From positions 1 through 10,092 of the forward strand of contig CAMBZO010000056.1 of NCBI GenBank assembly GCA_945872195.1: a DNA stretch of 10,092 nucleotides, read 5' to 3'. The stretch comes from Akkermansia muciniphila. Lineage in GTDB: Bacteria; Verrucomicrobiota; Verrucomicrobiia; Limisphaerales; SXTU01. A program made the translations under genes and the position numbers. The notes below the pieces were generated by a model. That model was not told where the DNA came from. It did no database searches and was given only the letters and a program-made list of their open reading frames with translations. Below, in pieces: positions 1-6,410 of the stretch (the stretch's first letter is position 1; every line of letters begins with the position of its first letter).

Positions 1-1433
1 GCCGCCGCCAAGTCGCTGCGGCGAGCGGCCATGCTCTTGAAGAACTCGTAGCCTTCGCGCAGGCGGCGGACGCAGACGTCCTTGTCCTCGAGCATGGTCT
101 TGATGATGCGGAGAATCGGTTTCGGGCGGAGGTAGTAAGCGCGGTAGAAGCGCTCCACGTCTTCGAAGATCTGCTCCTTCGAGAGGCCGGGGTATTCGAG
201 CGTGGACTGCTGGAGGCCGTCGCCTTCCACGAGGTCGGTCTTGTCCTTCTTCACGAACCAGCCGTTAAGCTTGGCCTGCTCGAAAAGTTCGGTGCCGGGA
301 TACGGTGCGGCGAGCGAGACTTGCATGCTGAAGACGTCCAGTTCCTTCGCGAAGTTGATGGTCTGCTCGATGGTTTCCTTCGTCTCGACGGGCAGGCCGA
401 GGATGAACGTGCCGTGGATGACGACGCCGGCCTTGTGGCAGTCCTTGGTGAAGCGGCGCATCTCGGCGGTGGTCACGCCTTTCTTGATGCGCGTGAGGGT
501 GTCGTCATTGCCGCTCTCGTAGCCGACGAGGAAGAGGCGAAGGCCGTTGTCCTTGAGACTTTTGATGGTGTCGTAGTCGAGGTTCGCGCGGCTGTTGCAG
601 GACCAATCCACGCCGAGCGGGCCGAGCTTCTTCGCGATTTCGCGGGCGCGCGGGAGGTTCGCGGTGAAGGTGTCGTCATCGAAGAAGAACTCGCGCACCT
701 GCGGGAAGAGCTTCTTCATGTAAGCCATCTCGTCGGCGACGTTCTGCGCGCTGCGGACGCGATACTTGTGCCCGCCGATGGTCTGCGGCCAGAGGCAGAA
801 GGTGCATTGGGCCGGGCATCCGCGGCCGGTATACATGGAGACGTAGGGGTGCTGGAGGTAGCCGATGAAATACTTTTCGATCTGGAGGTCGCGCTTGTAA
901 ACGTCGGCGACCCACGGAAGCGAGTCCATGTCGGCAATCATCTCGCGCTCGGGGTTGTGTTTGATTTTGCCTTCGCTGTCTTTGTAGGAAACGCCTTTGA
1001 CGGTCGAAAGCTCGCGGCCCTCAGCGACTTCCTTGCAGGTGAAGTCGAACTCCTTGCGCGCGACCCAGTCAATGGCCCACGAGGCCTTGAGCGTCTCGGT
1101 GGGCAGCACCATCGCGTGCGCGCCGACGAAGCCAATCTTGGTGGCGGGCCGCTGCTGCTTGATGGCCTCGGCGACTTTGCAGTCGTTCTTCAGCGAGGGC
1201 GTGGAGGTGTTGATGATGACGTGGTCGAAGTCCTTCGCGATGGCGAGGCACTTGGCCATGTCGATGTGGTGCGGCGGGCAGTCGAGGAGCCGGCTGCCGG
1301 GCACAAGCGCGGCGGGCTGCGCGAGCCAGGTGGGATACCAGTAGCTGGTGACCTCGCGCGTGGCCTGGTAGCGCGCGCCGGCGCCGCCGTCAAAGCCGTC
1401 GAAGGAGGGAGGAGACAAAAACAATGCACTCAT
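1..1433 (-). CDS. hpnJ: Hopanoid biosynthesis radical SAM protein HpnJ (C-terminal end just off window)
   Basis: Reading leftward from ATG at 1433-1431, 477 codons stay open to the left edge, so the stop lies just outside. The family is about 470 residues, so little is missing. The protein starts MSALFLSPPSFDGFDGGAGA, the characteristic HpnJ N-terminus. Residues about 50-140 look like the B12-binding-type Rossmann region common in this radical SAM class (the stretch VGAHAMVLP is visible). The radical SAM core follows, with the 4Fe-4S motif GRGCPAQCTFCLW (C206, C210, C213) and later EFFFDDDTF, LVGYESGND and HGTFILGLP. Family knowledge: HpnJ is genetically required for the cyclitol-ether head group of bacteriohopanepolyols, acting after HpnI and HpnK on the glucosaminyl form. 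The gene lies 37 bp downstream of hpnH and is probably co-transcribed. No Shine-Dalgarno is visible before the ATG (nearest purines are AGAGC at about -12). The function call is very secure; the exact chemical product in this organism is inferred. Confidence 0.95.
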   Translation of the reverse strand, partial: MSALFLSPPSFDGFDGGAGARYQATREVTSYWYPTWLAQPAALVPGSRLLDCPPHHIDMAKCLAIAKDFDHVIINTSTPSLKNDCKVAEAIKQQRPATKIGFVGAHAMVLPTETLKASWAIDWVARKEFDFTCKEVAEGRELSTVKGVSYKDSEGKIKHNPEREMIADMDSLPWVADVYKRDLQIEKYFIGYLQHPYVSMYTGRGCPAQCTFCLWPQTIGGHKYRVRSAQNVADEMAYMKKLFPQVREFFFDDDTFTANLPRAREIAKKLGPLGVDWSCNSRANLDYDTIKSLKDNGLRLFLVGYESGNDDTLTRIKKGVTTAEMRRFTKDCHKAGVVIHGTFILGLPVETKETIEQTINFAKELDVFSMQVSLAAPYPGTELFEQAKLNGWFVKKDKTDLVEGDGLQQSTLEYPGLSKEQIFEDVERFYRAYYLRPKPILRIIKTMLEDKDVCVRRLREGYEFFKSMAARRSDLAA

Positions 1434-1470
1434 GGGATCTAGCTCTGAAATCGTTTGGTTGCTGAAGGCG

Positions 1471-2904
1471 TTACTCCGCCTTCGTCGTCACCGTGCCGTT
1501 CGCCTTAATCTTCGCGAGCAGGTCGTCGCGCTGGGAGGTGTCGCCGGTGCTGCAACCACCGCCGGTGGCCACAGGGGCGTGCGTGTGCTCCTCTTCCTTA
1601 CGAGTGAAGCCACCACGTGCGCCGGCAGCGGGATTGATGGCGGCCTTGGCCTCGGCGAGGTGGCCCTTGCCGATGGTCACGCCGTTGAAGGCGCGCTTCT
1701 CGAGGTCGGCGCTGGCGGGAAACGGCTTCGGCTTCGCGCCGAAGTTGTATTTCATGTTGATCCACGTGTCGCGCGGCTTGTTGCTCAACGCGCCGCTCGG
1801 ATCGTAGCCGCAGTGGACCATGCAGTGCTCGCAGCGCGAGTCGCGCGCGACGCCGTTCACCACGCCGTAGGTCTCCCACTTCACCGTGCCGAGCATCTCG
1901 CCGTAGGTCGGATAATGGCCGTCGGTCATCAGGTAGCACGGCGCTTTCCAGCCCTTCACATTGTAGGTCGGGATGGCCCACGCGGTGCAGGTCAGCTCGC
2001 GTTTGCCGGCGAGGAACTCCTGATAGACCGGCGTGCCGAAGATGGTGAACGCCTTGCCCCAGGCCTCGATCTTCGCAAACTTCTTTCGCGTCATGTCGCG
2101 CGTGAGGAAGAATTCCTTCGGGTCGCGGCCGAGGCGCTTGACCATGTCCTTCTTAGCGGCGTCGTAATCGTAGCCGGGTGAAATCGTATGGCCGTCCACA
2201 TCGAGCGAGGAGAGGAACTTGAACATGTCCTCGACTTCCTGCATGTCGGTCTCCTTGTAAACGGTCGTGTTGGTAGCCGTCTGATAGCCGAGAATCTTCG
2301 CCATCTTGATGGCTGCGACGCATTCCTTGAAGACGCCCTCGCGCTCGACGATGAGGTCGTGCGTGAACTCCAGTCCGTCCACATGGACATTCCAATACAT
2401 CCACTTGCTGGGCTTGATGACGACCTTCGCCTTCGCAGCGGCATCGGCGGTCCGAATGGCCTCGACTTCCTTTTCGGTGATGAGCTTCTCGGCGACGAGT
2501 TGCTGGAGCTTCGGCTCCATCTCCGGCGTGAAGACGGTGGCCATGTAGTCCCGCATCTTCTTCCGCATGAACGTGGCGTTCGTGCAGATGTAAATGATGC
2601 GCTTTTGCTCGCGCAGCCCGGCGACCAGCTCCTCGATCTTCGGGTAAATCAGCGGCTCGCCACCGCAGATGGACACCATCGGCGCGTCGCAATCCTGCGC
2701 GGCGGCGAGGCACTGCTCCAAGGGCACCATGTCCTTGATCGACGTGGAATACTCGCGGATGCGCCCGCAGCCGGTGCAGGTGAGGTTGCAGGTGTGGAGC
2801 GGCTCAAGCTGGAGCACCATGGCGAACTTCGGCGTTCGCTTGATGACTTTGTGCTTGATGATGTGACGGGCGATTTTGACCGTCAGCGCGAGAGGAAAGC
2901 GCAT
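1471..2904 (-). CDS. hpnH: Adenosylhopane synthase HpnH, radical SAM, with an internal insertion and C-terminal extension
   Basis: From the chosen ATG (2904-2902) the protein is 477 residues and begins MRFPLALTVKIARHIIKHK, like other HpnH proteins. An earlier in-frame ATG at 2952 would add 16 residues with no family resemblance and would overlap the upstream lipoprotein gene. The radical SAM cluster is CNLTCTGC (C39, C43, C46), followed by CGGEPL (80-85). HVDGLEFTHD (174-183), TNTTVYKETD (211-220) and ISPGYDYD (241-248) match the HpnH core. A cysteine-rich end carries C306, C323 and CEHCMVHC (C358, C361, C365). Known role: the 5'-deoxyadenosyl radical adds to diploptene, giving adenosylhopane, the first committed C35 hopanoid. 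Odd features, judged against my memory of the family: about 40 extra charged helical residues at about 124-163, and a tail of about 100 residues after the CMVHCGYDP block, ending in a His/Gly/Cys-rich stretch (about 435-451) and a short helix. hpnJ follows 37 bp downstream. Confidence 0.93.
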   Translation of the reverse strand: MRFPLALTVKIARHIIKHKVIKRTPKFAMVLQLEPLHTCNLTCTGCGRIREYSTSIKDMVPLEQCLAAAQDCDAPMVSICGGEPLIYPKIEELVAGLREQKRIIYICTNATFMRKKMRDYMATVFTPEMEPKLQQLVAEKLITEKEVEAIRTADAAAKAKVVIKPSKWMYWNVHVDGLEFTHDLIVEREGVFKECVAAIKMAKILGYQTATNTTVYKETDMQEVEDMFKFLSSLDVDGHTISPGYDYDAAKKDMVKRLGRDPKEFFLTRDMTRKKFAKIEAWGKAFTIFGTPVYQEFLAGKRELTCTAWAIPTYNVKGWKAPCYLMTDGHYPTYGEMLGTVKWETYGVVNGVARDSRCEHCMVHCGYDPSGALSNKPRDTWINMKYNFGAKPKPFPASADLEKRAFNGVTIGKGHLAEAKAAINPAAGARGGFTRKEEEHTHAPVATGGGCSTGDTSQRDDLLAKIKANGTVTTKAE

Positions 2905-2908
2905 AGGA

Positions 2909-3118
2909 TTACTGAACTGAAACGAACTGTGGCACTGGCTCCCGCGAGACATCGAGACGCTCGGAGGGGGTAAGTTGTGGGGTCGTGTGGATAATGCCCG
3001 GAATCAAGAAACTCGCCGGTGACACCGACTGCGATGTGCGGAAACCACCACAGCCCACCACCCCGAGCACGAGCACGGGTAGGATTGCCAAGACAGGTCG
3101 TTTCCAACTAAAACGCAT
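2909..3118 (-). CDS. Small predicted lipoprotein (69 aa) leading the hopanoid cluster
   Basis: ATG at 3118-3116, stop TAA at 2911-2909. Residues 1-22 form a lipoprotein signal: MRFSWKR, a hydrophobic core (PVLAILPVLVLGVVG), then Cys23 in the lipobox VVGC. The mature part of 47 residues contains GFRTSQSVSPASFLIPGI (25-42) followed by a polar tail with no predicted domain. No Asp follows Cys23 (the next residues are Gly-Gly), so outer-membrane sorting is plausible. A further upstream in-frame TTG at 3154 is open, but the ATG is preferred because it places the basic signal-peptide start correctly and lies 6 bp from a -10 element. The stop is 4 bp from the hpnH start, implying co-transcription and perhaps translational coupling. 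Function is unknown. The Ser-Pro-Ala-Ser-Phe-Leu-Ile-Pro-Gly segment resembles one I associate with small verrucomicrobial lipoproteins, but I cannot confirm this from sequence alone. Confidence 0.72.
   Translation of the reverse strand: MRFSWKRPVLAILPVLVLGVVGCGGFRTSQSVSPASFLIPGIIHTTPQLTPSERLDVSREPVPQFVSVQ
3085..3114 (+). promoter_or_regulatory. Possible promoter of the divergent TPR-like gene
   Basis: TTGCCA (3085-3090) is 18 bp from TAAAAC (3109-3114) on the plus strand. The -35 is good (5 of 6) and the -10 is mediocre (4 of 6). A start of transcription near 3121 would leave a leader of about 9 nt before the ATG at 3130. The element lies inside the coding sequence of the minus-strand lipoprotein. 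It is weak evidence, listed because there is no other room for a promoter in the 11-bp gap. Confidence 0.22.
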
Positions 3119-3124
3119 CCCAAC

Positions 3125-3154
3125 ACTATATGGAACGAGGCAAAAACAGCGCAA
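3125..3154 (-). promoter_or_regulatory. Predicted sigma70-type promoter of the lipoprotein-hpnH-hpnJ operon, leaderless
   Basis: On the minus strand, TTGCGC (3154-3149) is followed by an 18-bp spacer and TATAGT (3130-3125). The -10 element ends 6 bp before the ATG at 3118, so transcription should begin at or one base before the start codon. This fits the absence of any Shine-Dalgarno there. The -10 lies across the start codon of the divergent plus-strand gene, so the two genes share control DNA. This is a motif-based prediction only. Confidence 0.5.
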
Positions 3155-3981
3155 CGCCTAATTCCGCGACCGCGACCCGGCAGTGGCGTGTGTCTCCGCG
3201 CTCCTGCATTTGGCTAGTGTTCGTGTCCATGCTGTTGGCCCCGTATTTCCCGGCGGTGTCCGCTCCACCGCCCAAGAAGCCCGCGGACATCCCCATGCCC
3301 ACGCTGTCGGCCCGGTTCTCCGACGCAGCTCACATCAGGCTCATCGCCGCGCGCAAGAAGTTCCAGGCCGACACGAACAGCGTCCCGGCGGCTTGGGCGC
3401 TCGGCCAGGCGTGCTTCTGGCGCGGCGAGTTCGCGCAGGACGACGACACGCGCAAGTCGCTCGCGAACGAGGGCATTGCCGTCTGCCGCGCCCTGACCCT
3501 GCACGCGCCCACCGTGCCGGAGGGCCACTACTACCTTGCGCTGAATCTTGGTCAGCTCGCCCGCACGAAGTGGCTCGAAGCCCTCGGCATCGTCAAGGAG
3601 CTGGAGCACGGCATGAAGCTTGCCAGCGGCATGAATCCTCGGCTCGACCATGCTGGCCCCGACCGTTGCTTAGGCCAGCTCTACCGCGACGCCCCGGGCT
3701 GGCCCATCAGTGTCGGCAGCAAGTCCAAGACGCGCGCGCATCTACTGCGCGCCGTGGAGCTCGCCCCTGAATTCCCCGAGAACCACCTCGAGCTCATCGA
3801 GACCTGGCTGTTCTGGAAGGAGAAGAAAACCCTCCAGCGCGATCTCGACGTCCTGGCCGCCCTGTTACCCAAGGCGCGCCAGCAATTCACTGGTGAAGAC
3901 TGGGCCGCCCGCTGGGACGATTGGGAACGTCGCTGGCAATCGGCACAGTCCCGGGCCGACGAGTTGTTGAAGAAGAAATAG
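3130..3981 (+). CDS. Secreted TPR-like (helical repeat) protein of unknown function
   Basis: 283 residues, the only plus-strand gene. A 25-residue polar lead precedes a hydrophobic segment (26-40, CIWLVFVSMLLAPYF) and an export cleavage pattern VSA at 43-45, followed by PPPKKPADIP. The mature part is helical with TPR-like spacing: AAWALGQACFWRGEF (87-101), GHYYLALNLGQLARTKW (132-148) and RAHLLRAVELAPEFPENHL (202-220). A distinctive block, DRCLGQLYRDAPGWPISVGS (178-197), resembles the glycine-rich turn of TatT-like TPR proteins (TRAP-transporter T-component). No TRAP transporter genes are adjacent, so only periplasmic helical-repeat scaffolding is inferred. The start at 3130 lacks a Shine-Dalgarno. 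GTG at 3190 is an alternative that would trim the unusually long N-region of the signal peptide. The C-terminus is highly charged. The gene converges on the 619-residue secreted protein gene. Confidence 0.75.
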   Translation: MERGKNSATPNSATATRQWRVSPRSCIWLVFVSMLLAPYFPAVSAPPPKKPADIPMPTLSARFSDAAHIRLIAARKKFQADTNSVPAAWALGQACFWRGEFAQDDDTRKSLANEGIAVCRALTLHAPTVPEGHYYLALNLGQLARTKWLEALGIVKELEHGMKLASGMNPRLDHAGPDRCLGQLYRDAPGWPISVGSKSKTRAHLLRAVELAPEFPENHLELIETWLFWKEKKTLQRDLDVLAALLPKARQQFTGEDWAARWDDWERRWQSAQSRADELLKKK

Positions 3982-4096
3982 AGTTTGCTGCACCCGCCTC
4001 GCCTGCCACGGAAGGTGCTCATAAATGTGTGGGCCACGTCTCTGACAGCGGTGTTTCCAAACTGAAGCGTCGCCCTCGCGGGTCGCACGCCGACGG
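3982..4096. other. Convergent intergenic gap without a clear terminator
   Basis: This 115-bp space lies between the stops of the plus-strand TPR-like gene and the minus-strand secreted Ig-like gene. I looked for a GC-rich stem followed by a T-run on either strand and found none convincing. It holds no ORF with coding character. Termination here may be Rho-dependent, or antisense read-through into the neighbour may occur. Confidence 0.5.
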
Positions 4097-5956
4097 CTAC
4101 TTCACCACGAGGTCGAAGGGCAGGCTGCGGTCGAGGAGCGGGCCGAGCAGGGTGGACAGCTCGTGCCATTGCAGTCCGGGCGCGGCCAGCACAAGCGGAC
4201 GCGGGGCGGCCAGCTTCCCGTCGGTGAGAAGGCCTGCGAGAGCCGCCGCGTTGGCCAGCTCCGTGAACTTCGCTTGTGCAATCTCCGCCTCGCTGAACAT
4301 CGCCTCGACGCCGGGGCGCTGCGGGTCCGGCAGGCGTCGGGCCACGGCAAGTTTCGCGCCGCTGGCATTCTTGGAAATGCGCACCACCAAGTTCGCAGGG
4401 ATGACCGCGCGCTGAAAGCTCACGGTGCTGAAGGCGGTCGAGTCCGCGTTGAAGACCGGCGTGGACGGCGTGCTAGCGAGGTCGGCTTGCAGTGGGGAAA
4501 TCCCGTCAAGCGCGGCGGCGACGTGGCGCAGCAGAGTTGCGGGTTCCGGCTTCAATCTCACACCCACGTCCCAGCCGAGATGGTTTCGCAGCGCGAGCAC
4601 GGAGCGAAGCTGCTCGGCCGGCGGCAGCGCACGCCCAGCGAAGGCGGCGGCGACGGCAGCTTCGTTGAACTGAAACTGGCCGTCGGGCGCAACGCTCAGA
4701 CTCAAGTCCACGCGTCCCGGTTTGGGCGCAAGCTGCTTTAACTCGGCGGCCGTGCGGAGGTCGGCGGTCAGCTTCGCGGCGGCGGGGGAAAACTCGGCTG
4801 TGTCCACCGCGTGGAGCGGTGCGGCTATCTCACCGAGGTAGATGCGCAGCAACTTGAGCGGAGCGTTGCGCGCGCCCGTGAGCGGCTTGTCGGCGGCATC
4901 ACGGAGAAGTTGAGCGACGGCGACGCGGTCGAGCTGCCACACGACGGCGATGGGATGCGACGGGACGCGGAGGGCGTTGGTGGTTTCGCGCAAGTCGGCA
5001 AAAACTTGATAGGTGCCAAACGCCTCGCCGACGAACAGTTCGTGGCTGAAGGAATGCCCGCGTTCCACCGAGCCGCCGGGCGGAATCACGAGCGTCTCCG
5101 CCGCGCTGAGCTGCGGTTCGGACATGGGAACGACGCGCACTCCGTTGGTGGCGACAAGCCACAAGTCGAGGCACGCGGGCCAGTCGAGGCGCAGCTCGGC
5201 TCGGCTGGTGTTGGTGAGTTTAAGTTTCAGAGGCGCGGGCTGGAAGGGGACGATGCGCGCGGGGCCGGTGAGTTCCAGGCGCACCTGCCGCGTCGCTTCG
5301 CGAGCCGCGCGCTCCGCAAGGTAGTCCGCAACAGAAAGCAGGCTGAGGTCGAGTTCCGTGCTGGCAGCGCGGCCGTTCCAGAGCGCGACGCCACGTGGCA
5401 TCTGCGGGCGCTGCTTGGGATGCACACCGAGATACTGCGCGCGGACCTTGTAGTCGCCGGTGAACTCGGCCCTCACCCAGTCGGCGAGCAGGGTGTTGAG
5501 TTCCTGTGTCGCGCCGGGTGCGAGACGGATGGCGCGGGCAAACTGGTGCGCGAGCGACGGGCCGGCGACGGTGGACTCGACGGTGATTTCACCGAGCTTG
5601 CGGGTTTGTTTGCAGTGGTCGCACTTGGGGCTGTAGATGCCGGAGCCGGGGCCGCTGTGCGCAGGCACGCTGCCGGTGGCGGGCGGCGGGCCTTGGCGGC
5701 GCATCTCGACCTTGCCGTTGTTGCGACAGCAGCCTTCCCACATGAACGCGAGTGCCTGCGTGGAGGAATTGGTGAACCGCCACACGAGCGGCGTGGCATC
5801 GCCGATGACGTGGGTCTGCGCCGATGGGATGAAAATCTCGACGCGGATGGGCTGGTTCGTGGCGGGAGGGGGCACGGGCGCGGGTTGGGCGTCAGCCGAA
5901 AACAGACCGGCCGCGAACACCAGACCGAGCCACGGGACAGAAGAGCGAGCAAGCAT
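4097..5956 (-). CDS. Secreted two-Ig-like-domain protein of unknown function (619 aa)
   Basis: ATG at 5956-5954 is preferred to the upstream in-frame start at 5989 because GGAG sits 4 bp before it and the signal peptide then begins properly (MLARSSVPWLGLVFAAGLFS, cleavage ADA at 21-23). A Pro-rich linker (25-36) leads to a first beta-sandwich-like region (about 37-200) that holds CC (76-77) and a CxxC (112-115), possibly two disulfides or a metal site. A second Ig-like region (about 224-341) has the pattern of strands used by protease-inhibitor-like or FixG-like folds: LKLKLTNTSRAELRLDW, IPPGGSVERGHSF and GTYQVFADL. The C-terminal half (about 342-619) alternates helices and strands, with VDLSLSVAPDGQFQFNEAAV (416-435), faintly like the periplasmic ExbD/TolR fold. 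No catalytic motif is recognised. It could be a periplasmic sensor or binding protein. The stop TAG is at 4099-4097. Confidence 0.8.
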   Translation of the reverse strand: MLARSSVPWLGLVFAAGLFSADAQPAPVPPPATNQPIRVEIFIPSAQTHVIGDATPLVWRFTNSSTQALAFMWEGCCRNNGKVEMRRQGPPPATGSVPAHSGPGSGIYSPKCDHCKQTRKLGEITVESTVAGPSLAHQFARAIRLAPGATQELNTLLADWVRAEFTGDYKVRAQYLGVHPKQRPQMPRGVALWNGRAASTELDLSLLSVADYLAERAAREATRQVRLELTGPARIVPFQPAPLKLKLTNTSRAELRLDWPACLDLWLVATNGVRVVPMSEPQLSAAETLVIPPGGSVERGHSFSHELFVGEAFGTYQVFADLRETTNALRVPSHPIAVVWQLDRVAVAQLLRDAADKPLTGARNAPLKLLRIYLGEIAAPLHAVDTAEFSPAAAKLTADLRTAAELKQLAPKPGRVDLSLSVAPDGQFQFNEAAVAAAFAGRALPPAEQLRSVLALRNHLGWDVGVRLKPEPATLLRHVAAALDGISPLQADLASTPSTPVFNADSTAFSTVSFQRAVIPANLVVRISKNASGAKLAVARRLPDPQRPGVEAMFSEAEIAQAKFTELANAAALAGLLTDGKLAAPRPLVLAAPGLQWHELSTLLGPLLDRSLPFDLVVK

Positions 5957-5960
5957 CGCG

Positions 5961-5964
5961 CTCC
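5961..5964 (-). promoter_or_regulatory. Ribosome binding site GGAG deciding the 5956 start
   Basis: GGAG lies 4 bp upstream of ATG 5956-5954 on the minus strand. It is short-spaced but is the only clear Shine-Dalgarno-like element seen before any gene in the window. It favours this start over the in-frame start 33 bp further upstream. Confidence 0.4.
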
Positions 5965-6034
5965 AGTGGTAGCACGCGAAGACTTCCACAGGCAGGATTT
6001 TGGGAGACCGAAAAATTCAGTGCTGCCAACAGAA

Positions 6035-6066
6035 AACCCACCCTGCGCCGAAGCGCAGGGTGGGTT
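6035..6066 (-). terminator. Rho-independent terminator with UUCG loop, downstream of the EF-hand gene
   Basis: A perfect 14-bp stem (6035-6048 with 6053-6066) closes a 4-nt loop. Read on the minus strand the loop is TTCG flanked by C and G, the extra-stable UUCG tetraloop. TTTTCTG follows the 3' arm, giving the U-tract. It lies 45 bp past the EF-hand stop (6112) and about 80 bp before the start of the 619-residue gene, so it should separate the two. Read on the plus strand there is only TTAAAA, so termination is mainly for the minus strand. Confidence 0.85.
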
Positions 6067-6111
6067 AAAACGAACCGCTGGCGAACTCAACGAACTCCAG
6101 CGAACGAAGGC

Positions 6112-6357
6112 CTACTTGTCCTTCTTCTTCTTGCCGCCGAGGGGAAGGCCGGCATCCTTGGCCTTCTTCTTGTCGTCATCGCTGATCTTCTCGATCTCTT
6201 CGGGTTCGAGTTTGCCATTCTTGTTGGCGTCGTATTTATCGGTCAGCTCCTTCTTGACCTTCTCCGCTTCAGGGGAGAGGGGCTTCTTGTCAGCGGCGCT
6301 GGCGGTGATGGCCGTGGCCGTGAGCAGGCCGAGGGCGAGGATGGCGAATTTTTTCAT
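6112..6357 (-). CDS. Exported single EF-hand calcium-binding mini-protein (81 aa)
   Basis: ATG at 6357-6355, stop TAG at 6114-6112. A signal peptide runs from MKKFAILALGLLTATAITA to a cleavage at ASA (19-21). The mature part has a helix (about 27-40) leading into one canonical EF-hand loop, DANKNGKLEPEE (43-54), with Asp1, Asn3, Asn5, Gly6, Leu8 and Glu12 in place, then an acidic/lysine helix and a tail LPLGGKKKKDK. Role: probable periplasmic or surface Ca2+ binding. A lone EF-hand usually pairs by dimerising or with a partner protein. Such short exported EF-hand proteins are common in Verrucomicrobiota and Planctomycetota. The 60-base leader is A/C-rich on the sense strand and holds no Shine-Dalgarno. 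An earlier in-frame start at 6390 would put 11 polar residues ahead of the signal peptide and is less likely. Terminators flank the gene on both sides, so it is probably monocistronic. Confidence 0.88.
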   Translation of the reverse strand: MKKFAILALGLLTATAITASAADKKPLSPEAEKVKKELTDKYDANKNGKLEPEEIEKISDDDKKKAKDAGLPLGGKKKKDK

Positions 6358-6410
6358 GGTTTGTTGACTGTGTTTGTTTGTTGTTTGCACCGGCTAGGCC
6401 GGCGAGGGAG

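Noticed and set aside
321..1442. Plus-strand open frame of 373 codons opposite hpnJ
   Set aside because: It is antisense to an unmistakable HpnJ frame; its product is Val/Ala/Gly/Glu/Asp-rich with no recognisable motif, a common shadow in high-GC DNA.
2905..2952. hpnH starting at ATG 2952
   Set aside because: The 16 extra residues do not resemble HpnH N-termini, overlap the lipoprotein gene and have no ribosome site; MRFPLALTVK at 2904 fits the family.
1432..2973. Plus-strand open frames (249 and 261 codons) opposite hpnH
   Set aside because: They are the antisense of the conserved radical SAM gene, with no start signal and no family resemblance.
3119..3154. Lipoprotein start at TTG 3154
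   Set aside because: It would put 12 residues ahead of the basic signal-peptide start and its codons overlap the predicted promoter; ATG 3118 is better.
3130..3981. Naming the TPR-like gene as a TRAP transporter T-component (TatT)
   Set aside because: Only the APGWPISVGS block is reminiscent; no transporter subunits are adjacent, and TatT proteins are usually lipoproteins while no lipobox is seen here.
6076..6102. Second hairpin CGCTGG...CCAGCG just after the EF-hand stop
   Set aside because: Only 6 bp with a 15-nt loop and no T-run; the neighbouring 14-bp hairpin explains termination.
4811..6367. Plus-strand open frame of 518 codons spanning the secreted-protein gene, a terminator and the EF-hand gene
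   Set aside because: It runs antisense through two real genes and a perfect terminator hairpin; its translation is low-complexity and the minus-strand frames have signal peptides and domain logic.
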